This document shows, piece by piece, positions 10,117 through 18,791 of a stretch of DNA of 59,815 bases (its first letter is position 1; each line of letters begins with the position of its first letter). The notes beneath the pieces were generated by a model. The model had not been told where the DNA came from and did not search any database. It saw only the letters and a list, made by a program, of their open reading frames with translations. The position numbers and the translations under genes were made by a program. Origin of the DNA: Helicobacter muridarum. GTDB lineage: Bacteria > Campylobacterota > Campylobacteria > Campylobacterales > Helicobacteraceae. Location: NCBI RefSeq assembly GCF_000765805.2, contig NZ_JRPD02000011.1, positions 1 through 59,815 on the forward strand, written 5' to 3'.

Positions 10117-11389
10117 GACTTGTAGTTTTTGCGGTAAGACAGAGTCTAAGATAAACCCTATCGTATCTAGCAACGAAAAGATTACGGGCACAAAGGCTTA
10201 TATTTGCAAAATGTGCACCCTATTCATCTATGAAAGATTTAATACTAAAAACGATATAGATAGCTCTAATTTTTCGCTTGATTCCATTCCTTCTCCAAAG
10301 GAATTAAAAGAGCATCTAGATGACTATGTGATAGGACAAGAACAAGCAAAAAAAGTTTTTAGCGTAGCTGTATATAATCACTACAAAAGATTGCTATATC
10401 AACAAAAATTATCCAATGATGACATTGAAAATACAAATTTATCTCAAGACGTTGAGCTATCAAAGTCAAATATACTTTTAATTGGTCCAACAGGCAGTGG
10501 CAAAACTCTGATGGCACAAACACTAGCACGTTTTCTTGACATTCCAATAGCTATTTCAGATGCCACTTCGCTAACAGAAGCTGGATATGTAGGCGAAGAT
10601 GTAGAAAACATTTTAACTAGATTATTACAAGCTGCCAATGGGGACTTAAAACGTGCTCAAATGGGCATAGTATTTATCGATGAAATTGATAAGATTTCAA
10701 GACTATCAGAAAATCGATCTATTACTAGAGATGTATCCGGTGAGGGGGTGCAACAAGCACTACTAAAAATAATAGAGGGAAGCATTGTAAATATTCCTCC
10801 AAAAGGAGGCAGAAAGCACCCAAACCAAGATTTCGTAAAGATGGATACAAGCAATATATTATTTATTTGTGGTGGAGCATTCGATGGTATTGAAGATATT
10901 ATTAAACGCAAATTAGGTAAAAATGTCTTAGGATTTGAATCTAACACAGAATCAAATAAAAAAAACTTACAAAATACAAGCGACATAATTCACCAAATAG
11001 AAACAGATGATTTAGTTAACTTTGGCTTGATTCCAGAATTAATAGGCAGATTGCATGTTATAGCAACATTAGATTCTATTAGCAAAGAAGCCATGATTGC
11101 AATCCTAACCAAACCAAAGAACGCCCTAATAAAGCAATACCAAAAACTTTTTGAGTTAGATGGAGCTAAACTTTCATTTGAAAATGATGCTATAGAACGT
11201 ATAGCGGAGCTTGCTATGGAAAGAAAAACAGGTGCTAGGGGACTTAGAGCAATAGTAGAAGATTTTAGCTTGGATATTATGTTTGACTTGCCAAACCTAA
11301 ATGGATATGAAATAATTATCACACGAAAATGTGTAGATAAAATAGATAAACCGCTTCTTATAAAGAAGAAATCAGTTAAGGCAGTTTAG
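10109..11389 (+). CDS. clpX: ATP-dependent Clp protease ATP-binding subunit ClpX
   Basis: Hexameric AAA+ unfoldase that feeds ClpP. The N-terminal zinc finger uses C5/C8 and C33/C36. Walker A is GPTGSGKT (126-133), with the pore loop GYVGED, Walker B FIDEIDK, an RKHP loop, and a C-terminal sensor-2 region [11 protein letters not shown]. Length (426) is normal. A polar patch ([15 protein letters not shown], about 275-290) sits in a variable loop. It overlaps lpxA by 8 bases and is followed by mreB after 18 bases. Confidence 0.97.
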   Translation: MIETCSFCGKTESKINPIVSSNEKITGTKAYICKMCTLFIYERFNTKNDIDSSNFSLDSIPSPKELKEHLDDYVIGQEQAKKVFSVAVYNHYKRLLYQQKLSNDDIENTNLSQDVELSKSNILLIGPTGSGKTLMAQTLARFLDIPIAISDATSLTEAGYVGEDVENILTRLLQAANGDLKRAQMGIVFIDEIDKISRLSENRSITRDVSGEGVQQALLKIIEGSIVNIPPKGGRKHPNQDFVKMDTSNILFICGGAFDGIEDIIKRKLGKNVLGFESNTESNKKNLQNTSDIIHQIETDDLVNFGLIPELIGRLHVIATLDSISKEAMIAILTKPKNALIKQYQKLFELDGAKLSFENDAIERIAELAMERKTGARGLRAIVEDFSLDIMFDLPNLNGYEIIITRKCVDKIDKPLLIKKKSVKAV

Positions 11390-11407
11390 ATAAATAAGGA
11401 GATTTCA

Positions 11408-12445
11408 GTGTTTTTAAGTAAGTTTGCAGGTTGGTTTTCACATGATATAGCAATTGATTTAGGAACAGCCAATACTATTGTCATGATAAAAGGGCATGAG
11501 ATTCTCATTAATGAACCGTCTATTGTAGCAGTCAAGGTAGATCAATATCGAGATGGAGAAATATTAGCAGTTGGCAAGGAAGCAAAGGAAATGATAGGTA
11601 AAACGCCTGATAATATACGAGCTATAAGACCTCTTCGAGATGGAGTAATTGCAGACTTTGAAATCACAGAAAAAATGATTAGACATTTTATAGAGAGAGC
11701 ACATAAACGTAAATCATTTGTACGTCCTAGGATTATGGTATGTGTGCCTTATGGTTTGACATCTGTTGAAAGAAAGGCTGTTAAGGAATCTGCTATGAGT
11801 GCTGGAGCAAGAGAGGTGTTCTTGATTGAGGAGCCGCTCGCTGCAGCAATTGGTGCTGGACTACCAATTAAAGAACCACAAGGTAGCCTTGTTGTTGATA
11901 TTGGTGGTGGAACAACAGAGATTGGCGTGTTATCATTAAGCGGACTTGTAATTTCAAAATCTATTCGTGTAGCAGGAGACAAGCTAGATGTAGCCATAAT
12001 GGACTATGTTAGAAAGAAATTCAATCTTCTCATTGGAGATAGAACCGCAGAAGAAATAAAAATTGAGATTGGTTGTGCTGCACCTTTGGAAAAACCGCTC
12101 GTAAAATTAATAAAAGGACGAGATCAGGTAAGCGGATTATTAAATTCAATAGAATTAACAAGCGAAGATATTAGAGAAGCAATTAAAGATCAAATTAAAG
12201 AGATGGGTAATGCCTTGCGCAGTGTGTTAGAGCAAGTTCCACCTGATTTAGCTGGAGATCTTGTAGAAAATGGCATCGTGCTTACTGGCGGTGGAGCATT
12301 AATACGAAATCTTGATAGATATTTTTCTGATATAGTTAAGTTACCTGTATATGTTGGTGATGAACCGTTACTATCTGTGGCAAAGGGAACTGGAATGGCG
12401 ATGGAAGATTCAGAAATGCTAGAAAAAATCATTGCTAGAAGCTAA
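11408..12445 (+). CDS. mreB: Rod shape-determining protein MreB
   Basis: Actin-like filament protein that directs lateral cell-wall growth at the cytoplasmic membrane. The actin-fold phosphate 1 motif IAIDLGTANT is at about 14-23, phosphate 2 is VVDIGGGTTEIGV, and the adenosine motif is GIVLTGGGALIR near 290. GTG start with AAGGAG ten bases upstream. Family length (345). In Helicobacter mreC normally follows directly. Here mreB is followed by about 690 non-coding bases and an unrelated minus-strand gene pair, so the usual mreBC linkage is broken. Confidence 0.97.
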   Translation: MFLSKFAGWFSHDIAIDLGTANTIVMIKGHEILINEPSIVAVKVDQYRDGEILAVGKEAKEMIGKTPDNIRAIRPLRDGVIADFEITEKMIRHFIERAHKRKSFVRPRIMVCVPYGLTSVERKAVKESAMSAGAREVFLIEEPLAAAIGAGLPIKEPQGSLVVDIGGGTTEIGVLSLSGLVISKSIRVAGDKLDVAIMDYVRKKFNLLIGDRTAEEIKIEIGCAAPLEKPLVKLIKGRDQVSGLLNSIELTSEDIREAIKDQIKEMGNALRSVLEQVPPDLAGDLVENGIVLTGGGALIRNLDRYFSDIVKLPVYVGDEPLLSVAKGTGMAMEDSEMLEKIIARS

Positions 12446-13132
12446 ACTAAAAGTAGAATAAAATATAAGCGGCCTTGTATAACTAATCTTATCTAATATA
12501 TAGAATCTACAATGAAATCAATAATGACTCAATTAAAATGTATGCGCTTTATTAAGGAATCTAATCAATTATCTTATTAAGATTAGCAACAACTTATAAA
12601 ACTTATTAAAATATCTTATACATTCCTTACATAATTATAAACAGCCTAGAAATATTAATACATTAGGGATAGAAATCTTGCTTAATATATTAGAGCAAAA
12701 GCTTAGTCAAGCAAACAATTTAGAATCAACGCTAATAATAAGCAAATGCAACAAAAAATAAACAGATATAACTTTAAGGCAGAGAAAAGTCCATTTAATG
12801 AAAAATGCAAACCTTTAGGCAAGCGCACACTAAAGTGTAAAAATAAAATAAGATTCTAGATGAGAGCAGGGCATTACAAACAAGCATTGATGTTGGGGGC
12901 TAAAGATATACATCAAACACAAGATAGCATAAAGACAGTATGAGCATAGGCAATAAGCTTAGTTATGCCGCTATTTAATTCGAAAGCAAGGCAGGTAAAA
13001 GCTTAAAAGCAATATCCTTGTTCACACTTTTTACCTGTAAAAAGTGTAAGATTGAAAATATTTAGAATAGGATATTAAAGAGATTGTATATAGCTATTTA
13101 GGAATAAGAAAATAAGAGCTTCATTGAGATTC
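12446..13132. other. Gene-poor stretch after mreB with decayed-looking reading frames
   Basis: About 690 bases without a convincing gene. A 27-codon frame at 12860-12943 (MRAGHYKQALMLGAKDIHQ) and a following fragment in another frame read like residues of a lost gene but cannot be assigned. A near-perfect palindrome is at 13024-13047. This is where mreC would be expected. No mreC-like residues were recognised. Confidence 0.4.
13024..13047. repeat. 11-bp perfect inverted repeat with 2-nt spacer
   Basis: acactttttac and gtaaaaagtgt flank the bases ct. The spacer is too short for a good RNA hairpin at full stem length and no T-run follows, so it fits a protein-binding palindrome or cruciform better than a terminator. 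It lies 86 bases beyond the 3' end of the small minus-strand gene at 13133. Confidence 0.7.
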
Positions 13133-13405
13133 TTATTTATCTGGTAGTTTTGCAATATCACTTAAAATAAAATATATTAGCTCTTTAATATCATCTTGAA
13201 GTAACTTTTTATTATACTCTCTAGCAATTTTTATACGTTTTACAATAATCTCTCTAGATTTTTCTGATTTATTTTTTATTTTTGGGAACGTTTCTAATAT
13301 TGCATCATAAATATTATTTAAACTAGGGGTTTTATTCCCATCTTCTTCTTGCTTTGCCTGTAAGCTTTTAATGATTGTATTTAGAATATCATCAAAGCTT
13401 TTCAA
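13133..13405 (-). CDS. Small hypothetical protein paired with dCTP-deaminase-like gene
   Basis: 90-residue soluble, charged and helical protein with no family I recognise. It is Lys/Glu/Asp-rich with no membrane segment or Cys. Its start overlaps the end of the deaminase-like gene by 14 bases, so the two are translationally coupled and probably act together. The C-terminal half (EKSREIIVKRIKIAREYNKK) is strongly basic and could bind nucleic acid; this is inference from composition only. Confidence 0.65.
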   Translation of the reverse strand: MKSFDDILNTIIKSLQAKQEEDGNKTPSLNNIYDAILETFPKIKNKSEKSREIIVKRIKIAREYNKKLLQDDIKELIYFILSDIAKLPDK

Positions 13406-13964
13406 GGATTTCTCCTATCTCACTATCATTAAAACTTGGGGATGTAAGTTTAGATTCGTCATGATATTTAGAATCCTCGAATGAATTATATGGTTGCGCA
13501 TCACCTTTTACCTCTAAAAGTAAAAGCTGAGCAATTCTTATATATGGTGGAATAGTGATAGTGCATGGTGAAGCATTAAAAATAATTATAGGTAAATGCC
13601 CCTTATAACCCGGATTGGCATACAAAGACATTGGCAATATAAGTCCTAATCTTGCAAAGGTGCTTCTAGGTAATATAAGTCCACATTTATCTATAGGGAT
13701 AGTTACATGCTCGCATGTAGAAGTATATAAAAATGTCTGTGGTTTTAATGGATACCCTCTTGCAAGATTAATAGTCTCATACATATTATCTATTGTTGTC
13801 TTATCAATATTATCTTCAAACAGATTAATATCCCTTGCATGCTTAATTATTTTTGCCTCTTCGCTAAGGCTTAAGTCTATGCTACTGCCGCGTATATTAT
13901 TATCATTTAAGCATGTAATATGCTTTGGAGCGATATCCTTTAATTCAGAAAACCCTAAAACCAT
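13392..13964 (-). CDS. dCTP deaminase-like protein lacking the catalytic glutamate
   Basis: Fold of the dCTP deaminase/dUTPase family (190 aa). Recognised from GSSIDLSL (26-33), PRSTFARLGL (99-108), NPGYKGHL (117-124) and the C-terminal QPYN...SKYHDE segment. S101 and R105 match the E. coli active-site Ser111/Arg115. The position of the essential general-base Glu138 is Ile (I127 in LPIIIFN). It is also unlike the normal Helicobacter housekeeping Dcd as I remember it. Deamination by the standard mechanism is therefore unlikely. It may bind dNTPs or act as a regulator. It heads a two-gene unit with the 90-aa protein, in an isolated accessory position. Confidence 0.7.
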   Translation of the reverse strand: MVLGFSELKDIAPKHITCLNDNNIRGSSIDLSLSEEAKIIKHARDINLFEDNIDKTTIDNMYETINLARGYPLKPQTFLYTSTCEHVTIPIDKCGLILPRSTFARLGLILPMSLYANPGYKGHLPIIIFNASPCTITIPPYIRIAQLLLLEVKGDAQPYNSFEDSKYHDESKLTSPSFNDSEIGEILEKL

Positions 13965-14703
13965 ATAAACCCTTAACTAAATACATAACTTAAATATATT
14001 ATACATAAAATCTTACAACAATAAATTGCAAGATTAGAGTATGTAACCTTACTTAAGAGTTTTTCTTAATATCCTTATAAATATAACTAGTATAAAATAT
14101 TAAAATCACCATTTGTATTAACATATTAAGCGCGAAAGTGTATAGCAATACTTAGAAAAAATAGCGTGAATTTGCTTTGCAAATTTGCAACCATAAATCA
14201 ATAGTAAAATATAGAGTCCTAGAATCTAGATTTTGTTGTTGAGCATTTGATAGTAGGTATATTTATTATTCCTTGTAGTTAAACTTCATACATGAAGCAA
14301 TTTTTGTAATCATATATAATCCATTTTTGCCGATACCAAACTAACCATTGTGAAATAGTTCGTTTTGCAAAAGCTACAATATTTTCTCAAAGAATATATT
14401 GCATTTTGTCGTATCCTTAATAGTTTTAGAATCTGTCATCATTCAAAAACTCATTTAGTCGGTATTGTTTGAATATCTTTACTAAAAATTTGGGTTATTA
14501 TATATAGATACAAAACAAATTGCGCATAAAACCATATTTTAAACATTCTTCGTATATTCAATGGTTTTAAATACCGTTTAAATGTTGCTTTACTTTTTCT
14601 TCTTCATATTATTAATGACTGCCTCTACATAGTTAAGGCTGCGTTGCAAATGCTCCTTTTACTTCAATCATAAAAGCATAAACCAATATAGCAATTAGGC
14701 TAA
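13965..14703. other. Long gene-poor stretch with possible decayed gene
   Basis: About 740 bases. Minus-strand frames between about 14240 and 14450 contain short coding-looking pieces interrupted by stops (for example MTDSKTIKDTTKCNIFFEK and GLYMITKIASCMKFNYKE). No family is recognised. A 7-bp inverted repeat with a TTT loop (aatttgc-ttt-gcaaatt) lies at 14169-14185. Confidence 0.35.
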
Positions 14704-15615
14704 TTATTTGTTATTGACTTTTATAAATTGCTTTAACGTATTAAGATTTGTTAATGTTTCGCGTTTAAGTGGTGGATTAGTAATCATATTCATAATATCA
14801 TGCACACATACAGCATGCAAAACATGACCTAGCGCAGAGTATTGCAATATCTTGCCCTTTGTTTGTGATAAGCTAGCATTGAAAAAATCTCTACATAATC
14901 TCTCTCCAAAAAACACGGCATAATCTATAAATCTCAACTGACGTATTAAATAATCTCCGCATATTTTACGTTCTTGCACTAAGTTGTTATTTTGTATTGT
15001 TAGCAATAAATTGTTATTTTGCAAAGCGACACATTTAAAGAGTGGCAATATAAATGCGGATTCTAATGAAATGCTCATAACTTTAGTAATAATATCTATA
15101 AGCATAATATTTGACTTGCTTGCATCTAAGCAATCGAGGCAATCTCCTAGATGTTGCAGACGTAAGGATTCTACTACAAAGGCAATTTTTAGAGATTTTT
15201 TCGCTAGAGATTGACTTTGTGATTTAGAATCATTTGAATTATCTATATGTGTTTGTTGCATTAATGGCGATTTTATTTGAGCATGCACCTCTTGCTGTTT
15301 GGGCAAGATGCCACAAAATCTAGCATTATCATCAGCCATATTAGACAAGCTACATAACTTGCATGCAAGAATCTTATGCTTTATATCACTTAATGTCTGG
15401 TATGTCGATACTTTAGAATTTGCTTGCGTATATGTGGATTTATATGTTTGTTGAATATGATTAGATTTGTTTGATTTTATCTTACTAGCAATCAAAGTCG
15501 CATTTGAATCCGCTAGCGAATAGTCCATTATAAAAGAATCTACAAAACAATCACCAAGTAGCTCCAATCTATATAACATAGATTGTAAATATGCTAAACG
15601 CAAGGTCTGCTTCAT
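14704..15615 (-). CDS. Uracil-DNA-glycosylase-fold Fe-S protein (divergent family 4 type)
   Basis: Resembles family 4 UDGs, which bind a [4Fe-4S] cluster. All four ligand positions look present: C85/C88 (CKLC), C195 (FKC) and C219 (ICGDYLIRQL). The FFGERLCRDFF strand and the terminal NPPLKRETLTNL helix also fit. The uracil-pocket motif GEAPGxxE is replaced by VESLRLQHLG and the HPS-type loop is altered, so glycosylase activity is doubtful. Two polar insertions (about 36-75 and 108-140) enlarge it. The start is the ATG at 15615 after AAAAGGA, not the upstream TTG at 15633. It is divergent from rimO. A similar protein seems to occur in other Helicobacter. Confidence 0.6.
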   Translation of the reverse strand: MKQTLRLAYLQSMLYRLELLGDCFVDSFIMDYSLADSNATLIASKIKSNKSNHIQQTYKSTYTQANSKVSTYQTLSDIKHKILACKLCSLSNMADDNARFCGILPKQQEVHAQIKSPLMQQTHIDNSNDSKSQSQSLAKKSLKIAFVVESLRLQHLGDCLDCLDASKSNIMLIDIITKVMSISLESAFILPLFKCVALQNNNLLLTIQNNNLVQERKICGDYLIRQLRFIDYAVFFGERLCRDFFNASLSQTKGKILQYSALGHVLHAVCVHDIMNMITNPPLKRETLTNLNTLKQFIKVNNK

Positions 15616-15696
15616 GCATATTCCTTTTGACAAGTCTTTTATGTTATTATATTGTGATTCTAATACAAAACATCAATTCTTTAGATAAGGATTACA

Positions 15697-16989
15697 ATGC
15701 AAATACAAAAGAAACTGCATGTAATATCGCTTGGTTGTTCTAAAAATCTAGTAGATTCTGAAGTAATGCTAGGTAGGCTAACAGACTATGCTATGACAAA
15801 TGAAATAGGTGAAGCAGATGTAATTATTATTAATACATGTGGCTTTATTGAAGCTGCAAAGAAAGAAAGTTTAGGGCACATATTTGAGGCATTACAAAGA
15901 CGAAAGGAAGGTGCTCTTTTAGTTGCTAGTGGATGCTTAGTTGCGCGTTATGCCAAAGAAATAAAGGATATGATTCCAGAAATTGACATTCTTACCGGCG
16001 TTAGTGATTATCACAGAATCGATTCTATGATTGCGCAAAAAAGGAGTATCGCCAACAATGGTGTATTTTTATATAACCAAGAGAAACGAGTTATAACAGG
16101 ATCAAATATTCATGCATTCGTGAAAATAAGTGAAGGTTGCAATCAAAATTGCTCTTTTTGTGCTATACCTAGCTTTAAGGGCAGATTGCAAAGCAGAGGA
16201 ATAGATTCTATACTACATGAGATAGAAATGTTGGCTGGTAACGGATATTATGATATTAGCTTTATTGCACAAGATTCTAGTTCTTATCTTAGAGATAAGA
16301 ATCAAAAAGACGGACTATTAAAGTTAATACAAGCTATAGAGGCACAAGGAGCAATCAAAAGTGCTAGAATATTATATCTATATCCCAACTCAACTAATTT
16401 TGAGTTGATTGATAAAATTGCACAATCAAGCATATTTCAAAATTATTACGATATGCCAATACAACATATAAGCACCAATGTGCTGCAAAGTATGCAACGA
16501 AGTCATAATAATATACACCAACTATTAACTTATATGAGAAATGTCCCGCATAGCTTTGTGCGTAGTAGCGTGATTGTGGGCTATCCAAATGAAAGTGAAG
16601 ATGATTTTACTAGACTATGTGATTTTGTGGAAGAGTTTGGATTCGACAGATTGAATATTTTTGAATTCTCCAAGGAAGAAGGCACAAAGGCTGGATTATT
16701 GGAAGAGCTACCAAAAAACATTAGGAGCAAGCGCATTAACGCATTAAATAAGATTGTTAAAAAGCAACAAGATACATTATTTAAGGATATGGTAGGACAG
16801 AATCTAGATGTAATTATCGAAGGCAAGAGTGAGATTAGCGAGTATTTTTATAGTGCTAGAGATAAGAAATGGGCTATTGATATTGATGGTGAGATATTGA
16901 TTAATGATGGGGATTTTCAAGGAACAGGATATTACTGCGCAAGGATTACAGACTATAAAGACGGAATCTTAGTTGGTCGCATCATATAA
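15697..16989 (+). CDS. rimO: Ribosomal protein S12 methylthiotransferase RimO
   Basis: Radical-SAM methylthiotransferase that modifies an aspartate of ribosomal protein S12. The N-terminal UPF0004 domain has cluster cysteines C14, C48 and C80. The radical-SAM cluster is C148/C152/C155 (CNQNCSFC), followed by IPSFKGRLQSR, which separates RimO from MiaB. A C-terminal TRAM domain begins near 370. Length (430) is normal. AAGGATTACA precedes the ATG. It is divergent from the UDG-like gene. Confidence 0.95.
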   Translation: MQIQKKLHVISLGCSKNLVDSEVMLGRLTDYAMTNEIGEADVIIINTCGFIEAAKKESLGHIFEALQRRKEGALLVASGCLVARYAKEIKDMIPEIDILTGVSDYHRIDSMIAQKRSIANNGVFLYNQEKRVITGSNIHAFVKISEGCNQNCSFCAIPSFKGRLQSRGIDSILHEIEMLAGNGYYDISFIAQDSSSYLRDKNQKDGLLKLIQAIEAQGAIKSARILYLYPNSTNFELIDKIAQSSIFQNYYDMPIQHISTNVLQSMQRSHNNIHQLLTYMRNVPHSFVRSSVIVGYPNESEDDFTRLCDFVEEFGFDRLNIFEFSKEEGTKAGLLEELPKNIRSKRINALNKIVKKQQDTLFKDMVGQNLDVIIEGKSEISEYFYSARDKKWAIDIDGEILINDGDFQGTGYYCARITDYKDGILVGRII

Positions 16990-17349
16990 ATAATATTATA
17001 CAATAGAAATGCTTATATTTAGCTTGCAATTAAATATAATAGAATAGAAATTTATAAGGTTTTTAGATTAGATTCAAATCTAGAGCCAATATATTCATTT
17101 TTATAAAAAGCTTTCTTTGACTACAAAATTTTACTTTATTTAAACCACATCAAAACTATAAACAGAAATTATTAAACAAACTTTATTTAAATTATACTTA
17201 ATGCAAGTACTTAAAAGAAAATTACGATAAGTTTGCCATATTAAAGGCAATTAAGATAATTACTGTAATTTAAAAAATAATAATATTAAACAAAACAATT
17301 AATTCAATAACTATAAAATAAGTATATTTTACTATAACTATATTATTCC
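16990..17349. other. AT-rich intergenic region before pldA
   Basis: Very AT-rich and without an open frame of note. No clear terminator, RNA gene or repeat was seen apart from the pldA promoter at its right end. Confidence 0.5.
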
Positions 17350-17358
17350 TGCTATAAT
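17350..17358 (+). promoter_or_regulatory. Extended -10 promoter for pldA
   Basis: TGCTATAAT (TGn plus TATAAT) lies about 62 bases upstream of the pldA start, leaving a leader of about 55 bases. Confidence 0.55.
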
Positions 17359-17420
17359 TCATACCTTTTGTTACATATATGATAATTATGATAAATCATC
17401 TATAATAGTTATGAGGTTCT

Positions 17421-18359
17421 ATGCGAATATTATTTGTCTTATTTTATGCCTTATATTTGACAAATATAAGTTTCGCTACTACTAGCAAAACTTATACTCC
17501 TTTTAGTGAAAAAGAAATATTACAAGAATATAATGCTCTGCAAGCTCCACATATACCAAATAAAAGTGCTCTAGCAATACAAAATTTCTTTGCTAAATTT
17601 AAGATATATGAGCCATGGTATATTATCCCTGTATACTATAGCTTCAACAAAATGTATAGTCCTAGATTACAAAAAATTGAGTTTAAATCACAGATTAGCT
17701 TTAGATTAGAATTATTAGATAATATTATATGTGATTTCTGCTCATTTAGTTTTGGCTACACACAAAGAATCTATCTACAAACATATAACGGAATCATAAG
17801 CTCACCACTTAGAGATATTGACTTATCACCACAGATAGGTTTTGCCTACAAGAAACCAATTTATATAAAAGGTAATAGTTATATAAATTGGATATCCATA
17901 TATTATAACCACACTAGTAATGGTGAGACAAATAGAATTTTAGCAGATGACTTACGAGGAGAGATTGTAAGAAGTAAGGCTCTTGATAGAATCGTATTTG
18001 AAACCAATTATAACAATAATAATTTCAATATGAGAATTAGAACATATATAATAATAGGAGTCTTTGATGGTGGAAAAACCAATCCTGATATAGGTAAATA
18101 TATAGGATATGGCGATGTAAAATTCTCATATAAATATGGTAAAAATCTCTTTGAGTTAAGTGCAAATAATATATTAAATAACTATTTTGATAGTAGCTAC
18201 TGGAAGTTTAAAGGACAACTAGAGCTTGGGTATAGCTATGGCATTACTAGTCAATATGCATTATTTGTTCAATACATATTAGGGCATGGAGATAGCCTAT
18301 ATGAATATAGCCTTCCTGTAAATAGAATAGGTATTGGGGTTAGACTTAGAGACTTTTAG
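17421..18359 (+). CDS. pldA: Outer membrane phospholipase A
   Basis: Outer-membrane beta-barrel lipase releasing fatty acids from phospholipids; in Helicobacter it affects acid tolerance and colonisation. A signal peptide (1-19, ending SFA) is followed by the barrel. The OMPLA pattern is clear: YTQRIYLQTYN, SSPLRDIDLSPQ, and the catalytic H164/S166 in NHTSNGET. The conserved tail (PDIGKYIGYG, ILGHGDSLYEY, NRIGIGVRL) is complete. At the position of E. coli Asn156 an Asp appears (KALDR), though an insertion after the HxSNG motif makes that alignment less certain. No homopolymer tract of the kind that switches H. pylori pldA is present. Confidence 0.93.
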   Translation: MRILFVLFYALYLTNISFATTSKTYTPFSEKEILQEYNALQAPHIPNKSALAIQNFFAKFKIYEPWYIIPVYYSFNKMYSPRLQKIEFKSQISFRLELLDNIICDFCSFSFGYTQRIYLQTYNGIISSPLRDIDLSPQIGFAYKKPIYIKGNSYINWISIYYNHTSNGETNRILADDLRGEIVRSKALDRIVFETNYNNNNFNMRIRTYIIIGVFDGGKTNPDIGKYIGYGDVKFSYKYGKNLFELSANNILNNYFDSSYWKFKGQLELGYSYGITSQYALFVQYILGHGDSLYEYSLPVNRIGIGVRLRDF

Positions 18360-18791
18360 TAAGGACAAAAGAATAATTATATTGAGATTATTGTTAGTTT
18401 AACGAAATAGGCAAAAGATTAATATCTATTTATATCTTAGTTATATCGGCTATGACAATAAAACAAATGAAATGCACAAAGGATACTCTTAAAGAAGAAT
18501 ATTTTATTTTACAATTACTAATAAAGTCCATATCATTATATACCAAAGCAAAAAATAACTTATATTTGTATAATATAACCCACTTATTACTAATAGATTT
18601 CCACTTCAATGGCTATTTATATGCCATGCCATAATTAACTAAAGCATAGCTATTACATTCTATCAATTTATAAATACAAGATTCTTTAATTGCCTAAGCA
18701 GCTTCAAAATGATAATTCTTTTTATAATTCTCACATTGATACATTTATAAAATGTTATAGTTGTTGAGATTGGTTTACATATTTTATTTAA
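18360..18791. other. Intergenic region between pldA and the Maf gene
   Basis: About 430 bases between two converging genes. A 60-codon plus-strand frame (18452-18634) has no ribosome site and no similarity and is not called. No strong terminator hairpin was seen. Confidence 0.45.

Noticed and set aside
17060..17090. tRNA-like T-arm (gattcaaatc)
   Set aside because: No acceptor stem, anticodon arm or D-arm could be built around it.
18452..18634. 60-codon plus-strand frame after pldA
   Set aside because: No ribosome site and no recognisable domain.
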